Assembly (NCBI GenBank): GCA_910588125.1 | Contig: CAJUPI010000026.1 | Span: 1 to 37,452, forward strand | Direction: 5' to 3' | DNA length: 37,452 nt | DNA from: an uncultured Lachnospiraceae bacterium | GTDB taxonomy: Bacteria > Bacillota > Clostridia > Lachnospirales > Lachnospiraceae | The notes under the pieces: model-generated | What the model saw: the letters and a program-made list of their open reading frames with translations, nothing else | What the model was told of the DNA's origin: nothing | Databases searched by the model: none | Position numbers and translations under genes: made by a program | Part shown: positions 32,117 to 37,452 of the stretch, in pieces | How the letters are laid out: every line of letters begins with the position of its first letter | Position numbering within the stretch: position 1 is the first letter of the stretch

Positions 32117-32845
32117 ATGAATCGGATTTGGGTAGTGGGAATGGGACCGGGCAGCGAGGAGCAGATGACTTTGCAGGCACGGGAAGCGCTGGCGGATTGT
32201 GATGTGATCGTGGGCTATACGGTTTATGTGGAACTGCTGAAAAAGCTTTGGCCGGATAAAGAGTATCGGACCACGCCGATGCGGCAGGAGGCAGAGCGCT
32301 GCCGGATGGCATTTGAGGAGGCAAAGGACGGACGTAAGGTGGCAATGGTGTGCAGCGGGGATGCCGGCGTCTATGGAATGGCGGGGCTGATGCTGGAGCT
32401 GGCCAAGGAATATCCGGACTGTTCGCTGGAAATCGTTCCGGGTGTGACGGCGGCCCTGGCAGGCGGAGCGCTTTTGGGGGCGCCGCTGGGGCATGATTTT
32501 GCGGTGATCAGCCTGAGCGATCTGCTGACTCCCTGGGAGAAGATAGAGAAGCGGCTGCGCCTGGCTGCGCAGGCCGATCTGTCCATTTGTATTTATAATC
32601 CGTCGAGCAGAAAACGGGCCGGTTATCTTAAACGGGCCTGCGATATTCTGCTGGAGAGCATAGAGGAAGAGCGAGTCTGCGGCCTGGCAGTTATGATTGG
32701 CCGGGAGGGGGAGTACAGCGAGGTGCTGACGTTAAGAGAACTCAGGGAGCGGCAGGCAGATATGTTTACCACCGTGTTTATCGGAAATTCTCAGACCCGA
32801 AAGATCGGCGGGAGAATGGTGGCGCCGCGGGGGTATCGGATTTAA
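32117..32845 (+). CDS. cbiH: Precorrin-3B/cobalt-factor III C17-methyltransferase
   Basis: A 242-aa SAM-dependent methyltransferase of corrin-ring synthesis, catalysing C-17 methylation with ring contraction. IWVVGMGPGSEEQMTLQA at the N-terminus, MVCSGDAGVYGMAGLMLE, EIVPGVTAALAGGALLGAPLGHDFAVISLSD and the segment SICIYNPSSRKRAGYLKRA are typical of CbiH/CobJ. It begins 37 bases after the exporter stop codon, with no promoter or cobalamin riboswitch between, so it is probably read from upstream. It is the first of five cobalamin genes. Identification is strong; the anaerobic (cobalt-early) name is chosen from the organism type. Confidence 0.94.
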   Translation: MNRIWVVGMGPGSEEQMTLQAREALADCDVIVGYTVYVELLKKLWPDKEYRTTPMRQEAERCRMAFEEAKDGRKVAMVCSGDAGVYGMAGLMLELAKEYPDCSLEIVPGVTAALAGGALLGAPLGHDFAVISLSDLLTPWEKIEKRLRLAAQADLSICIYNPSSRKRAGYLKRACDILLESIEEERVCGLAVMIGREGEYSEVLTLRELRERQADMFTTVFIGNSQTRKIGGRMVAPRGYRI

Positions 32846-32860
32846 CATGAAGATTTTCCA

Positions 32861-32899
32861 TGGCTGAGTATTCTCAGAGATAAATTTAATGACATTGGG
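32861..32899 (-). repeat. Solo terminus of the palindromic element (copy G)
   Basis: TGGCTGAGTATTCTCAGAG followed by TAAATTTAATGACATTGGG is nearly identical to 3571-3609. It lies in the 74-base gap between cbiH and cobT. The short hairpin CTGAG/CTCAG is its only structure. Confidence 0.7.
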
Positions 32900-32919
32900 A
32901 CAGGAGGTACACAAAAAGG

Positions 32920-33996
32920 ATGGAGCAATATTATCGTCAACAGCTGGCATGTCTGTGTAAGAATGTGCGCGGGGCGGATGTGGCTGCTATGGAGGCGAGC
33001 TGCCGTCATTGGGACGGCATCGCCAAACCGCTTGGCGGCTTGGGGCTGCTGGAGGAGATGATCACGAAGCTTTCCGGAATCAGCGGGACGGAGGATATTT
33101 CGCTGGCCCGCAAGGGAGTGGTGATTTTTTGTGCTGATAACGGTGTGGTGGCGGAGGGGGTGACCCAGACGGACAGCGGTGTGACAGCGGTGGTGACAGA
33201 GAATTTTGCCAGGGGGATTGCCAGTGTCAACCGGATGGCCTCGGTAGCCGGGGCAGATGTGATACCGGTGGATATCGGCGTGGCAGGAGAGATCCGCGAG
33301 CCGGGGGTGCAGAATTATAAAATCGCGCCGGGAACCGCCAATCTGCGCCGGGAGCCGGCGATGACGCCGGAACAGGCATTGGCGGCGGTTCATACGGGAA
33401 TCCGCATTGCGGGTAATATGAAGGATATGGGATATGACATTCTGGCCGTGGGGGAGATGGGGATCGGCAATACCACAACCGGGAGCGCGATTGCCAGCGT
33501 GATGTTGAATGAGGCGGTGGAGACGGTAACCGGGCGGGGAGCGGGATTGTCGGAGGAAGGATTACAGCGAAAGATTCAGGTGATTCGGGACGCGATAGCG
33601 CTTCACCGGCCGGATCCGGAGGATCCGCTGGCGGTGCTGGCAGCGCTTGGCGGTTTGGATATCGCCGGGATGTGCGGCCTGATGCTGGGCGGCGCTATCT
33701 ACCGGATTCCGGTGGTTTTGGACGGGATGATCTCTCTGGCAGCGGCGCTGCTTGCGCAAAAGCTCTGTCCTGTGGTGACGGACTATCTGTTGGCATCGCA
33801 CGTGGGCCGGGAACCGGCCTGTGAGCGGGGGCTGCAAAGGCTGGGATTGGAACCCCTGATTCACGGCCGGCTGGCGCTGGGGGAAGGCACGGGAGCGGTG
33901 ATGTTGTTTCCATTGCTGGATATGGCGGAGTCCGTGTACCGGCAGAACAGCACCTTCGCCGATATCCGGATTGAGGCATATGAACGGATGGATTAA
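32920..33996 (+). CDS. cobT: Nicotinate-nucleotide-dimethylbenzimidazole phosphoribosyltransferase
   Basis: A 358-aa enzyme that makes the alpha-ribazole phosphate used for the lower ligand of cobalamin. WDGIAKPLGGLGLLEEM near the N-terminus, VVIFCADNGVVAEGVTQT, GEMGIGNTTTGSAI and FPLLDMA are standard. The catalytic glutamate is E322 in GEGTGAVML. Length is normal (about 350). A GGAGG site lies before the ATG, just after solo repeat G. Presence of CobT shows that a complete nucleotide loop is assembled, though its base (dimethylbenzimidazole or another) cannot be read from this gene. Confidence 0.96.
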   Translation: MEQYYRQQLACLCKNVRGADVAAMEASCRHWDGIAKPLGGLGLLEEMITKLSGISGTEDISLARKGVVIFCADNGVVAEGVTQTDSGVTAVVTENFARGIASVNRMASVAGADVIPVDIGVAGEIREPGVQNYKIAPGTANLRREPAMTPEQALAAVHTGIRIAGNMKDMGYDILAVGEMGIGNTTTGSAIASVMLNEAVETVTGRGAGLSEEGLQRKIQVIRDAIALHRPDPEDPLAVLAALGGLDIAGMCGLMLGGAIYRIPVVLDGMISLAAALLAQKLCPVVTDYLLASHVGREPACERGLQRLGLEPLIHGRLALGEGTGAVMLFPLLDMAESVYRQNSTFADIRIEAYERMD

Positions 33997-34056
33997 TGCT
34001 TCATGTGCTTGCCTGTGATATGCAAGGCAGGAAGCTCTCATTTTGGAGGAAGGATT

Positions 34057-34827
34057 ATGATATATTTTATCGGTGCAGGCCCGGGGGATCCGGAGCTGAT
34101 CACGGTAAAGGGGAAACGCCTGATTGAAGAGGCGGATGTGATTGTTTATGCCGGTTCGCTGGTGAATCCGCAGGTGCTTGCCGGGGCCAAACCGGGGGTG
34201 GAAATCCACAACAGTGCGGCGATGACGCTTGATGAGGTCATCTCTGTGCTATGCCGGGGAGAAAAGGAAGGAAAAAGGGTGGTGCGGGTGCATACCGGAG
34301 ATCCTTCTCTCTATGGAGCCATCCGGGAACAGATGGCAAAGCTGGATCGTCTGGGGATTGCCTATGAGGTAATTCCGGGAGTGAGCTCTTTTTTGGCAGC
34401 GGCTGCCGCCGTAAAGCGGGAATACACGCTGCCGGGGATCAGCCAGACCGTAATATTGACCCGGATGGAGGGACGGACACCGGTGCCGGAGAGGGAACGC
34501 ATCCAAGAGCTGGCAGCGCATCGGGCGACCATGGTGATTTTTCTCAGCATCGGACAGATTGAGCAGTTGTGCGGGTATTTGCAGCAGGGCGGATACGATG
34601 CGGATACGCCGGCGGCCGTCGTCTATAAGGCATCGTGGAAGGAGCAGGCTATTGTGCGTGGGACATTGGCGGATCTGGCGGAAAAAGTGAAAGCGGCAGG
34701 GATCCGCAAGACGGCTCTGGTGATGGTGGGAGAGTTTTTGGGAGATGTGTTTGAAGCCTCCAGGCTTTACGCCCCGGAATTTGGCCATGAATACCGCACA
34801 GCGAAAAATGACGTTCCCCAAGACTGA
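34057..34827 (+). CDS. cbiF: Precorrin-4/cobalt-precorrin-4 C11-methyltransferase
   Basis: A 256-aa SAM-dependent methyltransferase of the corrin pathway, acting at C-11. FIGAGPGDPELITVKG, VIVYAGSLVNPQVL, VVRVHTGDPSLYGAIREQM, VIPGVSSFLAAAAAVKREYTLPG and TVILTRMEGRTPVPE match CbiF/CobM closely. The ATG at 34057 is chosen because TTGGAGGAAGG precedes it at correct spacing and the protein then starts at the family's usual residue; an in-frame ATG 18 codons upstream has no ribosome site. It follows cobT by 60 bases in the same operon. Identification is secure. Confidence 0.95.
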   Translation: MIYFIGAGPGDPELITVKGKRLIEEADVIVYAGSLVNPQVLAGAKPGVEIHNSAAMTLDEVISVLCRGEKEGKRVVRVHTGDPSLYGAIREQMAKLDRLGIAYEVIPGVSSFLAAAAAVKREYTLPGISQTVILTRMEGRTPVPERERIQELAAHRATMVIFLSIGQIEQLCGYLQQGGYDADTPAAVVYKASWKEQAIVRGTLADLAEKVKAAGIRKTALVMVGEFLGDVFEASRLYAPEFGHEYRTAKNDVPQD

Positions 34828-34862
34828 AAGCGGCAGATGAGAAAAAGGAAAAGGCAAAGCAG

Positions 34863-36461
34863 ATGGCAGCGAAGAAAATTATGATACAAGGTACGATGTC
34901 CAATTCCGGAAAAAGCTTTTTAGTGGCGGCATTATGCCGGATTTTCCGGCAGGATGGTTATCGGACGGCACCCTTTAAGTCTCAGAATATGGCATTGAAT
35001 TCTTATATTACCGACGATGGGCTGGAGATCGGCCGTGCACAGGCGATGCAGGCGGAGGCGGCGAAAATCCGGCCGTCCGTGGATATGAATCCGATTCTGC
35101 TTAAGCCGACCAGCCATATGGGAAGCCAGGTGATTCTTAAAGGGGAGGTGGCCGGCAATTGGCCGGCCATGGATTATTACCGGAGAAAATCAAAGCTTAT
35201 CCCGATGATTCGGGAATCCTTTGCCCGGTTAGAGGAGCAGTATGAGGTGATCGTGCTGGAAGGGGCGGGGAGCCCGGCCGAGATCAATCTGCGGGAAAAT
35301 GATATCGTAAATATGGGGATGGCTAAGATGGCCGGTGCGCCGGTGCTGTTAGTCGGGGATATCGACCGGGGCGGCGTGTTTGCCTCCCTTTTCGGTACGG
35401 TGATGCTTTTGGAGCCGGAGGAGCGGGCGAGAATCCGTGGGTTGGTGATCAATAAATTCCGGGGGGATCCAGAGATTTTAAAGCCGGGTTTGCAAATGAT
35501 TGAGGAACGGCTGGGGATTCCGGTGGTGGGAGTAATTCCCATGGAAGAAATCGATTTAGATGATGAGGACAGCCTGTCAGAGCGGTTTAAAAGAACCAGG
35601 GAAGAAAGGCTTTTGGATATTGTAGTCCTCCGCTTGCCCCATATTTCGAACTTTACAGATTTCAATGTGTTGGAGCGAAGGCCAGAGGTTCGTCTGCGGT
35701 ACGAGGAGCGAACCAGGCGGTTGGGTAAGCCGGATTTGATTATCCTGCCAGGGACAAAAAATACGATGGCGGATCTGGCCTGGCTGCGGGAGAGCGGCTG
35801 GGAATCAGCGATTTTACGGATGGCTGCAGAGCAGGAAACCTCCATTATCGGCATTTGCGGCGGTTATCAGATGCTGGGCAACTGGCTTCGGGATCCGAAA
35901 GGGGTGGAAGGGCCGGCAGGAGGATGTATGCGCGGCCTGGGGTTATTGCCGGCGGAGACCACTTTTTCAGAAAAAAAATTGCGGACGCAGATCGCTGGGA
36001 CATTGGCGGAAAATAGCCGGATGTTTTCAGGATATGGCGGCGGCTCGCTTGCCGGATATGAGATCCATATGGGAGAGACATGCCTGACAGAGAAAGTAAC
36101 AAGACCGCATGGCCGGCAGGAACCAGCAAGGCGCTGCCGGATGACAATACGGCTTTTTGATGGTCGGGAGGACGGCATGGAGCGGGAGGACGGCCGGGTG
36201 TTCGGCTGTTATCTCCATGGTCTGTTTGATAACGATGCGTTAACCGATATGTTGATTCAAAGGCTGGCGAAGAAAAAGGTGCCTGACAGCGGCGGCTGCC
36301 AGGAAGAAGGCCAAAAAAGCAGATGGGAATACAGAGAAAACAAGTATGCAGAGACGTCAAAAGAATACAGGGAGCGCCAGTATGATAAGCTGGCGGATCT
36401 GGTGAGAAACTCTCTGGATATGGCAAAGATCTATGAGATACTGGCGGAAAGCGAGAGCTGA
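34863..36461 (+). CDS. cbiP: Cobyric acid synthase
   Basis: A 532-aa glutamine-dependent amidotransferase that amidates four side chains of adenosylcobyrinate diamide. The N-terminal ATP domain holds QGTMSNSGKSF (9-19), PFKSQNMALNSYIT and VLEGAGSPAEINLRENDIVNM. The C-terminal class I glutaminase domain has its cysteine nucleophile at C332 in GICGGYQMLG and CYLHGLFDND near the C-terminus. It is somewhat longer than usual (about 500) because of a charged stretch KKKVPDSGGCQEEGQKSRWEYR near 480-505. It lies 35 bases after cbiF. Also known as CobQ. Confidence 0.95.
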   Translation: MAAKKIMIQGTMSNSGKSFLVAALCRIFRQDGYRTAPFKSQNMALNSYITDDGLEIGRAQAMQAEAAKIRPSVDMNPILLKPTSHMGSQVILKGEVAGNWPAMDYYRRKSKLIPMIRESFARLEEQYEVIVLEGAGSPAEINLRENDIVNMGMAKMAGAPVLLVGDIDRGGVFASLFGTVMLLEPEERARIRGLVINKFRGDPEILKPGLQMIEERLGIPVVGVIPMEEIDLDDEDSLSERFKRTREERLLDIVVLRLPHISNFTDFNVLERRPEVRLRYEERTRRLGKPDLIILPGTKNTMADLAWLRESGWESAILRMAAEQETSIIGICGGYQMLGNWLRDPKGVEGPAGGCMRGLGLLPAETTFSEKKLRTQIAGTLAENSRMFSGYGGGSLAGYEIHMGETCLTEKVTRPHGRQEPARRCRMTIRLFDGREDGMEREDGRVFGCYLHGLFDNDALTDMLIQRLAKKKVPDSGGCQEEGQKSRWEYRENKYAETSKEYRERQYDKLADLVRNSLDMAKIYEILAESES

Positions 36462-36514
36462 CTTGTAATTTAGACGGTGAAACTGTATTTAAGGACAGAA
36501 AGAGAGCTTGCGGA

Positions 36515-37141
36515 ATGGAACACAGAGAATGGATGCGTCCGGAAGATATTGAACGGCGCAGCATGGAAATCATTGAACAGGAAATGCCGTCCGGGAACTG
36601 GACACCGGGAGAGCGGGCAGTGGTTAAACGTTGTATTCACACCTCAGCGGATTTTGATTATGCGTCAAATCTGTATTTTTCACCGGGGGTGGTGGAACGG
36701 GCGCTGGAGATTCTGCGGGCGGGAGCCGGAATTGTCACGGATACCAATATGGCAGCTGCAGGAATCAACAAAAAGGCTTTGGGACGGCTGGGAGGAGAGG
36801 TACATTGCTTTATGGCAAAGGAGGATGTGGCAGAAGAGGCAGCAAGGAGGGGGGTTACCAGAGCGGTAGTCAGTATGGAGCGGGCGGCCAGGCTTGGCGG
36901 GCCGATGATCTTTGCCGTCGGCAACGCGCCTACGGCGCTGCTTCGCCTGGATGAGATGATACGTGCCGGAGCGCTTGCTCCGTCGCTGGTGATTGCAGCC
37001 CCGGTGGGATTTGTCAATGTGGAAGAGTCCAAAGAGCGTATCCGCACGGCAGGAGTCCCCTGCATTATCGCGAGGGGAAGAAAAGGCGGGAGCAATATTG
37101 CGGCGGCTATCTGTAATGCGCTGCTTTATCAGGCAGGCTAA
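36515..37141 (+). CDS. cbiC: Precorrin-8X/cobalt-precorrin-8 methylmutase
   Basis: A 208-aa enzyme that moves the C-11 methyl group to C-12, giving (hydrogeno)cobyrinate. RSMEIIEQEM, the catalytic-histidine segment KRCIHTSADFDYA with H42, VTDTNMAAAGI, FAVGNAPTALLRL and PVGFVNVEESKE are diagnostic. Length is normal. The ribosome site (GGACAGAAAGAGAG) is weak compared with its neighbours. It is the last gene of the run; other steps of the pathway (CbiA, D, E, G, J/K, L, T, B) are not in this window. Confidence 0.95.
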   Translation: MEHREWMRPEDIERRSMEIIEQEMPSGNWTPGERAVVKRCIHTSADFDYASNLYFSPGVVERALEILRAGAGIVTDTNMAAAGINKKALGRLGGEVHCFMAKEDVAEEAARRGVTRAVVSMERAARLGGPMIFAVGNAPTALLRLDEMIRAGALAPSLVIAAPVGFVNVEESKERIRTAGVPCIIARGRKGGSNIAAAICNALLYQAG

Positions 37142-37166
37142 AAAAAGACGGCGTCTGAGGCGCACT

Positions 37167-37232
37167 GGAGATACACCGATTGGCGTTAACGCTGCCAGCC
37201 GCCAAAAGACGTCATTTGGGGCGTGTATCCCC
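37167..37232 (+). other. Nested inverted repeats after cbiC
   Basis: GGAGATACAC (37167-37176) pairs with GTGTATCCCC (37223-37232) at 9 of 10 positions. Inside, TTGGCG (37180-37185) pairs perfectly with CGCCAA (37200-37205). No T-run follows, so it is not a standard terminator. A further 10-bp perfect inverted repeat (TATTTTCTCA 37273-37282, TGAGAAAATA 37311-37320) lies just after it. Function unknown. Confidence 0.45.
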
Positions 37233-37343
37233 TTGTCTGCTGAGGGTATCAAAAAAGCAATAAAAAGCAGGATATTTTCTCAAAAACTACTGGACTAATT
37301 CGACGATTTGTGAGAAAATACTAGCAGGTATGATGTGATTAAT

Positions 37344-37409
37344 TTAACGATTCCATCAGCGGCGTTTTGGCAACCTGCCGGGAGCCTAAAGATGGGGCCG
37401 TTAAGCCGC
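37344..37409 (+). ncRNA. Structured 5' leader of the next gene, unidentified
   Basis: 37344-37357 pairs with 37391-37404 at 13 of 14 positions (TTAACG/CGTTAA and CCATC/GATGG, with two G-U pairs and one mismatch between). The apical part folds again: GGC/GCC and GGCA/TGCC around loop ACC, with a GTTTT/GGGA internal loop. GCGGC (37359-37363) can pair with GCCGC (37405-37409) as a pseudoknot. It could be a riboswitch or a ribosomal-protein leader; it does not match any class I can name. Confidence 0.5.
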
Positions 37410-37447
37410 GTACTTCAGGAAATTACATAGTTGAAAGGAGTTTTAAC

Positions 37448-37452
37448 ATGAT
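37448..37452 (+). CDS. Start of a further gene, cut by window edge
   Basis: AAAGGAG (37434-37440) is followed 7 bases later by ATG at 37448. Only the start codon and two bases are visible, so the product cannot be named. The structured leader at 37344-37409 lies directly upstream. Confidence 0.55.

Noticed and set aside
37321..37447. Cobalamin riboswitch after the cobalamin genes
   Set aside because: ACCTGCC at 37373-37379 resembles part of the B12 box, but the other conserved blocks are missing and the fold is different.

Overview
The window looks like chromosome of an anaerobic, gut-type Firmicute, most likely Lachnospiraceae. The reasons are strong AGGAGG-type ribosome binding sites, sigma-A promoters, a T-box in front of leuS, a type I-beta DAHP synthase, the anaerobic (Cbi) route to cobalamin and a shared-ATPase type sugar ABC importer. 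This is inference from gene content and style; no rRNA or other taxonomic marker is present. No rRNA, tRNA, CRISPR array, transposase or phage gene was seen.

Layout. (1) 467-10437, + strand: a catabolic locus with a fucose-isomerase-like enzyme, a LacI regulator, a sugar-binding lipoprotein, a sulfatase without a signal peptide, two ABC permeases, a class II ketose-bisphosphate aldolase and an AgaS-like SIS protein. Three copies of one near-palindromic operator (T[A/G]TACACTCGTRTKTA) lie before the isomerase, the regulator and the transporter operon, tying them into one regulon. The likely job is import of a sulfated sugar, desulfation in the cytoplasm, isomerisation and cleavage; the sugar is not known and no kinase or transporter ATPase is present. 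(2) 10533-13986, - strand: aroF-tyrA-aroA, an aromatic amino acid operon. (3) 15019-18947: a GH4 phospho-glucosidase, a regulator made of two fused RpiR units, and a glucose-type PTS IIA protein. (4) 19175-25264: an EF-G paralogue, a CPBP membrane protease, and leuS behind a T-box whose specifier reads CUG. (5) 25538-37141, all + strand: an SGNH lipoprotein, an ABC-F ATPase, a heterodimeric ABC exporter with one degenerate ATP site, and five cobalamin genes (cbiH, cobT, cbiF, cbiP, cbiC) packed behind the exporter. The window ends in a structured leader and the first codon of another gene.

Scattered through the gaps is a family of transposase-free, roughly 300-bp imperfect palindromes. One copy has 12-bp perfect terminal inverted repeats and a 9-bp flanking direct repeat, as expected of a MITE. 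Between copies the 39-42-bp outer arms differ in sequence, yet each copy's two arms match perfectly, so changes on one arm are mirrored on the other. Short 39-bp solo ends of the same family sit inside two operons. This family, the sulfated-sugar regulon, the doubled RpiR regulator and the 3' leader RNA are the most unusual items in the window.
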